Assembly (NCBI GenBank): GCA_045862995.1
Contig: BTVX01000004.1
Span: forward strand, 62,001-126,000
Length of the DNA stretch: 64,000 bases
Source of the DNA: UBA2387 sp019454665
Lineage (GTDB): Bacteria; Armatimonadota; Fimbriimonadia; Fimbriimonadales; Fimbriimonadaceae
Reading direction: 5' to 3'
Of the stretch, positions 42,259-50,340 are shown piece after piece (position 1 is the stretch's first letter; every line of letters starts with the position of its first letter). Made by a program: the position numbers and the translations under genes. The notes under the pieces are model-generated. The model searched no databases, had not been told where the DNA came from, and saw only the letters and a program-made list of their open reading frames with translations.

Positions 42259-43227
42259 TCAGGCTTCCTCCGAAGCATACACCCAATCGGGATAGGCGCT
42301 GTTGAAGCTGCCCCGATATGCTCCCCTGAGCTTGGCATAGGGGTCTCCACAAACCTTCACGACAGATTCGAAGGTGGGACTTCTCTCGTCTCCGCCGGGC
42401 CATGTGGCAGCAAATGCAAGCTGAGCAGCTTTCAAAACGCCCCAGCCCGCTTTGAGCTCGGCATACAGCGTTGTGCAAAAAACTCGCATTTGCGACGCAA
42501 GAATCGTGACCTTGAAGCCCAACGCCGCCCTTCCGGTCGCTGGAGCCCCAGCGAGGTAAGCATCGCCGAACTCGGTATTGGCGAACGGCTTGCAGCTCAT
42601 CACGAGGGCAAACTGAAGCGGGGGCCTTTCAGCCGGCAATCCAGCTTGGACAGCGGCGACCGCCTTGTTCTTGTTCACCTCGCCTCCGCCCGGAGGATGG
42701 ATGATTCCTATGCTACCGTGTGCCACCGTCTGGACATGCGTGGCCATGCGAATCGAATCAGACGAATCATCGGCATAGTTCGCCGCCGTCCATGCAGATC
42801 CGTACACGTTGGCTTGCCAAGCACAGGACGCCAGCCCAAGAAAGCCATCGCCGTGCAGAATTTCCGACTCGTTTAGATTGCTGTCAGAGTGGATGCTGCG
42901 CTTGTTGTAGACCGTTCGCTGCGCCGACTCGGCGTTGAATGACTGCGTGGCTCCATTGGGCAGCCGCAGGACGCCACTGACTGCGTAGCGGACCGGCATG
43001 CCATGCGGGAACCGAAACACGTCTTCAGCTATCTCCGAAGTGGAATCCCAGACCAGATGCAACGTGTGGTGACTTGGCTCGGGAGAGTTGAACGTCTTCT
43101 GATGCGCCTGATGACCGCCAACGGAGACGACATAGCTCACGATCGAGCACCCGGGTTCAACGGAGATCTGGAGATCCAAGGTGTTCATGGTCCCCGTGAA
43201 GAAGTTGGGCAACGCTCCAAACGACAC
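42259..43227 (-). CDS. Possible caspase-fold/CHAT-like protein, separated from its signal peptide by a frameshift
   Basis: The 322-residue frame from GTG 43227 begins abruptly. Another frame just upstream (ATG 43319) encodes a textbook signal peptide (RLWRCYGLLVMLCSHAAVAQ), ending about 20 bases before this start. A one-base shift near 43228 would join them. The body has QTVAHGSIGIIHPPGG and FALVMSCKPFANTEFGDAYL, spaced like the His and Cys of caspase-like peptidases (CHAT, C25, C13). This is a guess from pattern only. The residues after the cysteine (AALGFKVTILASQMRVFC) also resemble that fold. Either a broken gene or a sequence error. Confidence 0.45.
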   Translation of the reverse strand: MSFGALPNFFTGTMNTLDLQISVEPGCSIVSYVVSVGGHQAHQKTFNSPEPSHHTLHLVWDSTSEIAEDVFRFPHGMPVRYAVSGVLRLPNGATQSFNAESAQRTVYNKRSIHSDSNLNESEILHGDGFLGLASCAWQANVYGSAWTAANYADDSSDSIRMATHVQTVAHGSIGIIHPPGGGEVNKNKAVAAVQAGLPAERPPLQFALVMSCKPFANTEFGDAYLAGAPATGRAALGFKVTILASQMRVFCTTLYAELKAGWGVLKAAQLAFAATWPGGDERSPTFESVVKVCGDPYAKLRGAYRGSFNSAYPDWVYASEEA

Positions 43228-43319
43228 CGTGGCCGAAGGTTTTCAACCTGCGCAACTGCCGCATGCGAACACAGCATCACGAGCAGGCCATAGCATCTCC
43301 AAAGGCGTCTCTTCGACAT
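43228..43319 (-). pseudogene. Out-of-frame signal peptide of the gene at 42259-43227
   Basis: ATG 43319 opens a 24-residue signal peptide with a basic start (MSKRRLWRC), a hydrophobic core and an AVAQ cleavage end. The frame then runs only about 20 more residues to a stop. The downstream protein lacks any export signal and its own frame meets TGA just above GTG 43227. These facts fit one ancestral gene 43319-42259. Confidence 0.55.
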
Positions 43320-43436
43320 CACGTTTCACTTCCCGATACGACCGAACCATACCCCCCCAATCCAACGAGTCAAGCCCGCGGCTCTTGTTTTTTCAGATTT
43401 GGTGGACGGATCCAAGGCTTGCAGGGCACTGGCGGA

Positions 43437-44642
43437 TCAATCCCCCGACCGCCCGAAGTTCGAGCGGAGGATCAGGAAGTCCGGGATACCCACCGAGCCA
43501 TCGCGGTTCAAGTCGGCCTCGAAGTCGTACGCCAACTGCCCGGCACTCGAGCCGAACGCCGCGCGCAGCCGCAGAAAGTCGGCGATGTTGACCGAGTTGT
43601 CCCCGTTCACGTCGCCCAAAACCAACGCGAACGCGAGCCCGGTCGCGCCTTCCGCACCGACCAAGACGTTCGGCACCGATTGCCGCAGGCTGTTCGGCCC
43701 TTTGGCGGCCACATCGTAAAGGCCCGGCGCAAGGGGCCCCCACACGCGCAGGTTGCCCTCGGCATCGGTGAAGCCCGGCAGCGTCCACGTCGAACCGCCC
43801 TGGGCCACCCGAACGGTCACCTCGGTCTCGCCCGCGCCCACGTTGGCGTCGAAGCCCACCGTTCCCGCCAACGGCAGGAACGAGAACGTCTGCCCCGCAA
43901 AGCGACCGATGGCGACGTGCCGTTCGGTTTGGGTGTAGGTGTCGCTCGACGAGATCCGCCAGCGGTGGCTCACGATGTTGCCGTCGCTATCGGTCGTGAT
44001 GGCGATCCATCCGCGTCCGACGCCTTGCGTCGTCGCTCCTGGGAACACCCGCGTGTCGTTATCGTGCCGCGACGAACTGCAATCGAGCACTTGGACCGGG
44101 TAGGTGGTCTGCTGGGTGTCCGCATCGAACGTGGCGTTGTCCCAATCCACGAGGCGCACCTGGAAGATGTGGCCCGTCGCCTCGCCGGAAACCGGGGGCA
44201 CCACGTAGTCCACGGCCAGGACGTCGCCAGGAAGAACGGTGCGGAAGTCCACGATCTTGGCGAACGGCTCGCCCTGGGCGCCGACGGCGTTCTTGATCAG
44301 GTGGTTGTATTGGTAGGCGTAGGGGCTCGCCGAGCCGGTTGAAGGCGTTGACGACCACCCATAGACCTTGTTGAAGAGCAGCGTGAGGTAGCTCGCGCAC
44401 CGCGAGTAGTTCTCGCTCACCGTCTCGCCTCCCCAGCCGCGAACGCGAACGTAGGTCTCCCCGAACGATCCGCCATAGCGGTTGAGTTCGACGCCGGAGT
44501 CGGCGTTGGTCCAGTTGCCCCGCAGGCCGTTGGCGCGCACGTCGTCCACCAGCCGCTCGGACCACACGAGTTGGTCCGGCCAGACTTGGGCGGTGACGCA
44601 CTGGGCGACCAAGACGAGGGCGAGAAGACTCTTGCGGAGCAT
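43437..44642 (-). CDS. Secreted protein with NlpC/CHAP-like domain and C-terminal dockerin repeats
   Basis: A 401-residue secreted protein (signal to about 19, TAQ). The first domain has a cysteine in NYSRCASYLTLLFNKVYGW, a GDVLAVDYV strand and a histidine in ATGHIFQVRLVDWD, the order seen in NlpC/P60 and CHAP peptidases. A carboxypeptidase-regulatory-like beta-sandwich follows. The end has two EF-hand-like dockerin repeats: LGDVNGDNSVNIADFLRLR and ADLNRDGSVGIPDFLILR. Dockerins usually dock to cohesins; none is in the window. Function is probably extracellular, perhaps wall-related. Confidence 0.75.
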   Translation of the reverse strand: MLRKSLLALVLVAQCVTAQVWPDQLVWSERLVDDVRANGLRGNWTNADSGVELNRYGGSFGETYVRVRGWGGETVSENYSRCASYLTLLFNKVYGWSSTPSTGSASPYAYQYNHLIKNAVGAQGEPFAKIVDFRTVLPGDVLAVDYVVPPVSGEATGHIFQVRLVDWDNATFDADTQQTTYPVQVLDCSSSRHDNDTRVFPGATTQGVGRGWIAITTDSDGNIVSHRWRISSSDTYTQTERHVAIGRFAGQTFSFLPLAGTVGFDANVGAGETEVTVRVAQGGSTWTLPGFTDAEGNLRVWGPLAPGLYDVAAKGPNSLRQSVPNVLVGAEGATGLAFALVLGDVNGDNSVNIADFLRLRAAFGSSAGQLAYDFEADLNRDGSVGIPDFLILRSNFGRSGD

Positions 44643-44687
44643 AGGCGGAATGGTGGCACAAGGCCCCGCCGATAGGGCCCGCCCGAC

Positions 44688-45125
44688 CTACACCAGAACC
44701 GGTTCTGGAGCCGTCGCTTCTGGTTCGCGCACCTTGCCGATCGGCCCGAACTCGCAACCCGCCGAAACCGCGGCGGAAGCGCTCTCCAGGATGTGGCAGA
44801 CCCATTGGTTGATGCTCACACCCTGCTGCTCGGCCTGCCGAGCGACCTTGCCATGCAGCATCTTCGGCAGCCGTAGGGTGAGGCGGCCGCTGCAATCGGC
44901 CCACGGCATCTCGCCCAGCGGCTTCGGGAACGCGTCGAGCGGCATATCGGCCAGTCCGTCGAGTGCGAGGTCTTCGAGGTCGGCCAGCGCTTCGGCCTGG
45001 GTCAACCCGACCCCGCGCACCGTGTGGGCAAGCTCTTCGTAGCGCGCCACGAAGCCGGGGCCGTCTTCGCCCAGTGGAGTGATCACCAGCTTATAGGCTT
45101 CGAGAATGTCCTTGAGAGTGTTCAT
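44688..45125 (-). CDS. hicB: HicB-family antitoxin with ribbon-helix-helix tail
   Basis: A 145-residue antitoxin. The HicB domain (YKLVITPLGEDGPGFVARYEELA) is followed by a C-terminal CopG-like DNA-binding segment (GRLTLRLPKMLHGKVARQAEQQGVSINQWVCHIL). It should hold the HicA toxin inactive and repress the operon by binding the palindrome at 45411-45430. The ATG overlaps the toxin stop (ATGA), so toxin and antitoxin are coupled, with the toxin first. Confidence 0.85.
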   Translation of the reverse strand: MNTLKDILEAYKLVITPLGEDGPGFVARYEELAHTVRGVGLTQAEALADLEDLALDGLADMPLDAFPKPLGEMPWADCSGRLTLRLPKMLHGKVARQAEQQGVSINQWVCHILESASAAVSAGCEFGPIGKVREPEATAPEPVLV

Positions 45126-45400
45126 TGCTTTTGCTTTTCAATCCAGTCGATCGCGCGGGTGAAGTCCTTGATCGCCGCTGGATCAATCTCGCCCTGCCTC
45201 CCGAAGGCGTGAGCGCTGAAGTTGACCCTCCCGCCCGGAAAGTCGGGGCACTCGGCCAGATCGGGGTGGGTCGCCTTCCAATGCCTCGTCGTCTGCACCA
45301 GCGTGAATCCGTGCGCTTCAAGTTCAGCCCTCACCTCGCTCAACCTGTAGCCCTTGCGGTGCCCGCTGCGCCAAGCGTCAATCAATCGCTTTCGGCTCAT
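45122..45400 (-). CDS. hicA: HicA-like toxin (putative mRNA interferase)
   Basis: A 92-residue protein with a small double-stranded-RNA-binding-like fold: LSEVRAELEAHGFTLVQTTRHWKATHPD, where the histidine before WKATHP stands at the catalytic place of HicA, then VNFSAHAFGRQGEIDPAAIKDFTRAIDW. HicA cuts mRNA independently of ribosomes. It is longer than minimal HicA toxins, which average about 60 residues. It is the first gene of the pair and its ATG lies 11 bases after the operator palindrome. Confidence 0.75.
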   Translation of the reverse strand: MSRKRLIDAWRSGHRKGYRLSEVRAELEAHGFTLVQTTRHWKATHPDLAECPDFPGGRVNFSAHAFGRQGEIDPAAIKDFTRAIDWIEKQKQ

Positions 45401-45410
45401 GATGGCACCC

Positions 45411-45430
45411 TGACATCACATATGATGTCA
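45411..45430. promoter_or_regulatory. Operator palindrome of the HicAB module
   Basis: TGACATCA and TGATGTCA form perfect 8-base arms around a four-base centre, just upstream of hicA. The minus-strand promoter should overlap it. Such dyads are the binding sites of ribbon-helix-helix antitoxins; binding by the HicB here is inferred. Confidence 0.7.
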
Positions 45431-45589
45431 CTATTGACAACAAAGACCACCCATTTGTTCCCAGTTTCAATCGAATTCATCTATCTCGGCCCCCCGGCGG
45501 GGCGGGCGACCTACCAAGCTCGTCACTCCGCAACACTGCCTGCTGCGCATGCTGGCACATCGCCGCCGAGAAGCGTCAAGTATCATGAT

Positions 45590-45615
45590 CCAACCGGACG
45601 GCAGGGTCCGGTTGG
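45590..45615. promoter_or_regulatory. Perfect 10-bp inverted repeat before the CoA-transferase gene
   Basis: CCAACCGGAC and GTCCGGTTGG enclose a six-base loop and end 13 bases before GTG 45629. It may be an operator or an RNA hairpin covering the ribosome site. It is outside the hicA promoter zone. Confidence 0.55.
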
Positions 45616-45628
45616 CGAGGTTGCCCCA

Positions 45629-46330
45629 GTGAACAAAGTCTATGCGGATGCGAAATCGGCGCTCGACGGCCTCCTTTGGGACGGCATGACCATCATGGCG
45701 GGCGGGTTCGGCCTATGCGGCATCCCCGAGCACCTCATCCTCGCCCTGCGCGATTCGGGCGTCAAGGACCTCACATTCATCAGCAACAACTGCGGCGTGG
45801 ACGATTTCGGGCTCGGACTGCTGCTCCAAACGCGCCAGATCAAGAAGATGGTCTCCTCCTACGTCGGCGAGAACGCCGAGTTCGAGCGGCAGTTCCTCTC
45901 GGGCGAACTCGAACTCGAGTTCAACCCCCAAGGCACGCTGGCCGAGCGTTGCCGAGCCGGGGGCGCGGGCATCCCGGCCTTCTACACCAAGACGGGCTAC
46001 GGCACCGTGGTCGCCGAAGGCAAGGAAACGCGCGAGTTCGGCGGCGAGATGTACGTCATGGAGACCGCCCTGCACGCCGACCTCGCCATCGTCAAGGCTT
46101 GGAAGGGCGACGCGAGCGGAAACTTGGTCTATCGCAAGACGGCCCGCAACTTCAACCCGGCCATGGCCACTGCCGGCAAGGTCACGGTCGCCGAAGTCGA
46201 AGAACTCGTGGAGGTCGGCGCACTCGATCCCGACAACATCCATACGCCCGGCATCTTCGTCCAGCGTCTTATCCAGGGCCAAAACTTCGAGAAACGCATC
46301 GAACGCCGAACCACCCGGCCCCGTACCTGA
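45629..46330 (+). CDS. 3-oxoacid CoA-transferase subunit A, without its B subunit nearby
   Basis: A 233-residue family I CoA-transferase alpha subunit with the signature TIMAGGFGLCGIPEHLILAL, then NNCGVDDFGLGLLL and a C-terminal VEVGALDPDNIHTPGIFVQRL. With a beta subunit carrying the catalytic glutamate it moves CoA from succinyl-CoA to acetoacetate or another oxoacid. The beta gene normally follows directly, but here a 2TM protein follows. The start is GTG 45629; a long in-frame upstream extension is not protein-like. Confidence 0.9.
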   Translation: MNKVYADAKSALDGLLWDGMTIMAGGFGLCGIPEHLILALRDSGVKDLTFISNNCGVDDFGLGLLLQTRQIKKMVSSYVGENAEFERQFLSGELELEFNPQGTLAERCRAGGAGIPAFYTKTGYGTVVAEGKETREFGGEMYVMETALHADLAIVKAWKGDASGNLVYRKTARNFNPAMATAGKVTVAEVEELVEVGALDPDNIHTPGIFVQRLIQGQNFEKRIERRTTRPRT

Positions 46331-46333
46331 AAC

Positions 46334-46948
46334 GTGCAGCAGTTCTATCAGGAAGACGAAGCCCGCAAAATCCTCGAGCTCGCCGTCCGCGAAGGCTCGG
46401 GGGGGTTGTCGCACCGCCAACTGGAAGAAGCCGCCGCCGAACTGGGCATCCCGCCCGAAGCCGTGCAGCGTGCCGCCGAGAAGCTCCGCGAGGAACAAGC
46501 CGACCAGCAGTTGCGCAAGGAGTTCAAGGCGTTTCGCCGGAGCAAAGTCGGTTCGGAGATCGGCTCGTGGTTCTCGACCGGATTGGTTTGCGTGCTCATC
46601 TGGTGGTTCACCACGGGAGGGAAGGGCTACTTCTGGCCTGGATGGGTCATCGGTCCTTGGGGCGTCTTCATGCTCCTCGAGGTGATTCCGCCGATCCTCG
46701 GCCTGAACAAGGAGCACGACTATCAAGACTGGAAGCAGAAGAAGATCGCCAAGGAGCAGCGCAAAGAGAAGCGGAAGAAGACGCCCTCATATGACCCCGA
46801 CGAAGTCGCCGCCTACCTGGAACAGGCCTCCGGCACCAACAAGATCGAGGCCATCAAGGGTCTGCGCGAGCGGTACAAGATGACCTTGAAGGACGCCAAA
46901 GACACCGTGGACGCCTACGAGGTCGAGCATCCTGGGAGCTTCTATTGA
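46334..46948 (+). CDS. 2TM-domain protein with a ribosomal L7/L12-like C-terminal segment
   Basis: A 204-residue protein with a helical head (KILELAVREGSGGLSHRQLEEAAAELG). A pair of membrane helices follows (STGLVCVLIWWFTTGG and WVIGPWGVFMLLEVIPPI), as in 2TM-domain proteins. Then comes a lysine-rich coil and a C-terminal piece, IEAIKGLRERYKMTLKDAKDTVDAYE, which resembles the C-terminal domain of ribosomal protein L7/L12. Function unknown. The GTG at 46334 starts three bases after the CoA-transferase stop, and its stop overlaps the esterase TTG. Confidence 0.65.
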   Translation: MQQFYQEDEARKILELAVREGSGGLSHRQLEEAAAELGIPPEAVQRAAEKLREEQADQQLRKEFKAFRRSKVGSEIGSWFSTGLVCVLIWWFTTGGKGYFWPGWVIGPWGVFMLLEVIPPILGLNKEHDYQDWKQKKIAKEQRKEKRKKTPSYDPDEVAAYLEQASGTNKIEAIKGLRERYKMTLKDAKDTVDAYEVEHPGSFY

Positions 46949-47589
46949 GCGCGTTCATCCACCGCTGGGTGCCGGGCGAAACGGGCCGCACCGTCCTCGC
47001 ATTGCACGGCACCGGCGGCGACGAACACGACCTTGTCGAACTCGCCCAGACCTTCTTTCCGGGCGATGCGGTCCTTTCGCCGCGCGGGCAAGTCAGCGAG
47101 CACGGCATGGCCCGCTTCTTTCGCCGCTACGCCGAAGGCGTGTTCGATTTGGAGGATGTCGAAGCGAGGACGCAGGAACTGGCCGAGTTCGTCCTCCGCG
47201 CAGCCGCCGAGTACGGGTTCGCGGTTCCGATCTCGGCGATGGGCTACTCGAACGGCGCGAACATCGCGTGCACGCTCCTGTTGCGCCGCCCCGAACTCCT
47301 CGACCGCGCCGTCTTGCTGCGGGCGATGGTCGTGCTCCCCGATCCGCCCACGCTGAGTCTTGAAGGCAAGCGCGTGTTGCTCCTCAGCGGGCGCACCGAT
47401 CCGATCCTGCCGCTCGACAACGCGCGCGAACTCGCGGCCATGCTGCGCGACCGAGGCGCGGAAGTGGACCACGTGGTGCTGGAAACCGGGCACGGGCTGA
47501 CCCGCGACGACGTGCGTCTGGCCACCGAATGGGCGACCCCGACACAAGGCGACGGCCCCGCCGAAGCGGAGCCGTCTCGAAAGGTCTAA
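46945..47589 (+). CDS. Alpha/beta-hydrolase, carboxylesterase/phospholipase family
   Basis: A 214-residue esterase of the YpfH/MhqD-like group. The oxyanion region is VLALHGTGGDEHDL, the nucleophile serine lies in AMGYSNGANIA, the aspartate in LLSGRTDPILPL and the histidine in VLETGHGLT. Short carboxylester or quinone-adduct hydrolysis is usual. The start is TTG 46945, overlapping the upstream stop by four bases. The three genes from 45629 to 47589 look like one transcript. Confidence 0.85.
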   Translation: MSAFIHRWVPGETGRTVLALHGTGGDEHDLVELAQTFFPGDAVLSPRGQVSEHGMARFFRRYAEGVFDLEDVEARTQELAEFVLRAAAEYGFAVPISAMGYSNGANIACTLLLRRPELLDRAVLLRAMVVLPDPPTLSLEGKRVLLLSGRTDPILPLDNARELAAMLRDRGAEVDHVVLETGHGLTRDDVRLATEWATPTQGDGPAEAEPSRKV

Positions 47590-47684
47590 CGGTAACTCTG
47601 CCGGGTGGTTGTGGCCCGACGCTGGAGGTTTTACCGGGTACGCCGCAAAACGACCAGTACCCGTTGCTGGGGTAACACATCCGG

Positions 47685-48287
47685 GTGACCCCAGAAGCGA
47701 TGGTGCGCCTGTTGGCCGAGGATGTGGTGGAAGGCGCGCGGGCCCTCCTGGGGTGGACTCTGGCCACCGACGAGTGCGCCGCCCGCATCGTCGAGACCGA
47801 AGCCTATGGCCCCGAGGACCCCGGATGCCACGCCTTCCGGGGCGAGACGCCCAGGAATCGAGCCATGTTCGGGCCGCCGGGGCGCGCGTACCTCTACTTC
47901 ACCTACGGAAACCACTGGATGCTCAACGTGACGGCGCTCGAACCGGGCTTGGGCGCGGCGGTGCTGATTCGTGCAGCCGAGCCCCTCGAAGGCTTGGCGA
48001 TCATGAGGAGTCGCCGCGCCAAGGCCGCCCGCGACCGCGACCTGCTCTCCGGCCCGGGCAAGCTCGCCCAGGCCTTCGGGCTGGATGGCTCGCGGTACGG
48101 GCTGGACCTGTTCGATGCCGCCTCGCCGCTCCGGCTCATGCCGCCCGCTTCGCCAGTCGCCGAAGTGCGGGTCGGCACTCGCATCGGTTTGTCGCGGGGC
48201 AAGGGGGATGAGACGCTCTGGCGCTTCGCCGATGCCGAGCGGCTGCACTGGGTCTCGCGTCCCCTTCGTGAACTGGCATGCGGTTAG
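47685..48287 (+). CDS. mpg: 3-methyladenine DNA glycosylase (Mpg/AAG type)
   Basis: A 200-residue monofunctional glycosylase of the mammalian AAG fold. Key parts are ARIVETEAYGPEDPGCHAF with the catalytic glutamate, TPRNRAMFGPPGRAYLYFTYGNHWMLNV and LLSGPGKLAQAFGLDG. It removes alkylated purines for base-excision repair. The start is GTG 47685. The last 200 bases are duplicated at 50340-50540 with about nine in ten positions the same. Confidence 0.93.
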   Translation: MTPEAMVRLLAEDVVEGARALLGWTLATDECAARIVETEAYGPEDPGCHAFRGETPRNRAMFGPPGRAYLYFTYGNHWMLNVTALEPGLGAAVLIRAAEPLEGLAIMRSRRAKAARDRDLLSGPGKLAQAFGLDGSRYGLDLFDAASPLRLMPPASPVAEVRVGTRIGLSRGKGDETLWRFADAERLHWVSRPLRELACG

Positions 48288-48399
48288 CGATGGGCTGGAC
48301 TCCGGTCGGTACCTGATCGTGCGGGCCAGACCTAAAGTGGTGTTGCGACGGCAATTCGCTCTACAACGACGCAGACGCCGAGCAATGCCGAGACAGCAC

Positions 48400-49815
48400 C
48401 TACTTTGGAATGCTGAGCTTAAGCTTGGCCTCCCCGCCCTTGAGCCTTCGCACCTTCAAGCTTATCGCCTTCCCCGCATTAGCCCTAAGGTAGGAATCAA
48501 AGGCGGTCCAGTCGTCCATAGACTTACCATCAACCTCTATAATTTCATCGGATGGCCTAATGTCTGCCTTGCCAGCAGGTCCATTTGGATCCACGGCTGA
48601 GACAATCAACTTTGGAAGAAATCGGATGTCGAGCCGCATCCTTAGCGAGCTGAGGCTCGGCCAGAGCGTGGGGCGCGACGGGCTCCCATCGCCATACAAG
48701 GCTAGAATTAGGTCCGAGTGGTATTTTTCGAAGGCTTCCTTGGGAGTCAGTTTGAATAACTGGGGCAAGACGTCTTCCCAAGGAGATACGAAGCCCAATT
48801 TCGCTACTGCGGCAGAATATGCAGAGTTTGCTCGACCTGCCCAGCCATTCCTGATTGCGTACTCGGCCGCATCCGTCATCTCAACGAGGGCCGCAGCTCC
48901 GCGATCGTAGCTATCGGCGGCTGCGGCAACAGCACTATTCAACTCTGAACTCGAGAACTTGACAGCACGCAACTCGCGCGCAATCTGCCGAAGTCCTTCG
49001 ACTGCGTTGTAAGCAGATTGCGGAATAACAAGATTGTTTGAACGGACACGAACCACATCACGCTCAAGGTCCCATCGAGCTTCAGAGAAGGCGTTTGCTC
49101 GCACACGCAAGGATAGAACCTTGCTGGCGGCCAAACCGTCATCCGCGCCTGTTGCGACCTCAATCGGCGATGATTTCACAGTGGACCACGCCTGAGTTGC
49201 GAGCGACAAGTCAAGGCCCTTTGCATAGGTCGCAGCCACCGCAAAGTTGACGTTCTGAGTGTCGCGAAGCTTCCATGAGACAATTCCAAGAACATCGCCA
49301 TTTAGATTCAAGAGCGGGCCACCGCTATTCCCAGGGTTGGTTTCGGCGGAGTATTGGTAGAGCGTCGCTCGACCGTCCGAACGGACTTGACTGACGATGC
49401 CATCGGTGAATGAAAACTCAAGGCCCTTGGGCGCCCCTAACACGAAGACCTTTGAACCCACCTCAGGTTCACCCGAGGCAAAGCTGAGAAGGGGCCTATC
49501 TGCCACCTTGACTCGAATGGCGGCAACATCTCGCCTCTCATCCTTGTCGATGAGCCCGGAGACTTCAAACTCCTGGCCATCCGAAAAGTGCGCGACCACA
49601 GTCTCGGCGTCCGCCACGACATGCCACGCGGTGATAGCACAGCCGTCCCGCAGTGCGAGAAAAGCCGTGCCAGTTGCAACGCCGCCAGCCTTTGTCTTGA
49701 CCTTCAAGGTCATGACAGAGGGGAGCGCTTTCTTATAGACGGCTTCAGCGTCTTGGCCGTGCGAGACGACGGGGGCGAGAACGAATCCCGCGAGCCCGAC
49801 CCAAGCAACACACAT
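48400..49815 (-). CDS. Secreted HtrA-like serine protease with PDZ domain
   Basis: A trypsin-fold S1C protein of 471 residues. After a signal peptide (to VSHGQ) come the catalytic His in ITAWHVVAD, Asp in DERRDVAAIR and Ser in NPGNSGGPLL. The triad is intact. A helical middle (about 240-380) is unusual, and a PDZ domain ends the protein (GPAGKADIRPSDEIIEVDGKSM). Such proteases degrade or sense misfolded envelope proteins. GC is low (28 of 60 at 48721-48780) compared with the neighbours, hinting at transfer. The start is ATG 49815; the frame extends further. Confidence 0.85.
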   Translation of the reverse strand: MCVAWVGLAGFVLAPVVSHGQDAEAVYKKALPSVMTLKVKTKAGGVATGTAFLALRDGCAITAWHVVADAETVVAHFSDGQEFEVSGLIDKDERRDVAAIRVKVADRPLLSFASGEPEVGSKVFVLGAPKGLEFSFTDGIVSQVRSDGRATLYQYSAETNPGNSGGPLLNLNGDVLGIVSWKLRDTQNVNFAVAATYAKGLDLSLATQAWSTVKSSPIEVATGADDGLAASKVLSLRVRANAFSEARWDLERDVVRVRSNNLVIPQSAYNAVEGLRQIARELRAVKFSSSELNSAVAAAADSYDRGAAALVEMTDAAEYAIRNGWAGRANSAYSAAVAKLGFVSPWEDVLPQLFKLTPKEAFEKYHSDLILALYGDGSPSRPTLWPSLSSLRMRLDIRFLPKLIVSAVDPNGPAGKADIRPSDEIIEVDGKSMDDWTAFDSYLRANAGKAISLKVRRLKGGEAKLKLSIPK

Positions 49816-50005
49816 GGCAACCACATGTTGAGTATATATGGCGCTCTCGATTATGTCAAGACGTTTGTCATGGTTAGCTGAAAACGTCACCATTGGGACC
49901 GCAACTCGCAACCGTTTGGAGTGACCCGAGCCCGGGCGCGGTCGGTCACCGGCGGCCAGGGAGGGCGAGACGTGTCGAGCCTATGGCGGCGGTGTTGGGC
50001 GGCAT

Positions 50006-50067
50006 TGGAGGGACCCGCTCTGTCGGGTCCACCTTCGAAGTTGGGCATGACGGAGCATGCCCCTCCA
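50006..50067. repeat. Foldable element: outer stem with two inner perfect hairpins
   Basis: TGGAGGG (50006-50012) pairs with CCCTCCA (50061-50067). Inside, GGACCCG-CTCTGT-CGGGTCC (50011-50030) and GGGCATG-ACGGAG-CATGCCC (50043-50062) each form a 7-6-7 hairpin. The inner stems share end bases with the outer one, so they compete with it. The whole resembles a mobile REP-type palindrome. No coding capacity. Confidence 0.7.
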
Positions 50068-50118
50068 TGCCTGGCGGGCCGATTAGACTTGATCCCAGCC
50101 GAACAACAACCCGAACCC

Positions 50119-50340
50119 CTAAAGAATCGGCAAGGCCCGCCGGATGTCTTGCTTCTGATGCTCGTCAAGAACGACCAGCGGCAGCCGAACGCTCTCGCAC
50201 GCGAAGCCGCGCAGGCTCAACGCGAACTTGACCGGCACGGGGTTCGGATACTGGAACAAAGCCCGCGTGGGACGCAGCATCTCGCGGTGCAGACGCAACG
50301 CCTCGGGCCAATCCGAAGGGAACCGCTCGATCATCTCCTT
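50119..50340 (-). pseudogene. 3' fragment of a dapA-like gene
   Basis: About 73 codons read on the minus strand from 50340 to TAG at 50119-50121: MIERFPSDWPEALRLHREM, then LFQYPNPVPVKFALSLRG and VRLPLVVLDEHQKQDIRR. This is the C-terminal end of dihydrodipicolinate synthase (NP-PVK-AL is typical). The first three-quarters with the catalytic lysine are absent; instead an mpg fragment begins at 50340. No intact dapA is in the window. Non-functional. Confidence 0.75.

Noticed and set aside
47590..47684. GC-rich stretch between esterase and mpg considered as a third palindromic repeat
   Set aside because: Only short, imperfect complementarity; the ends of the 22289/54256 element are not present.
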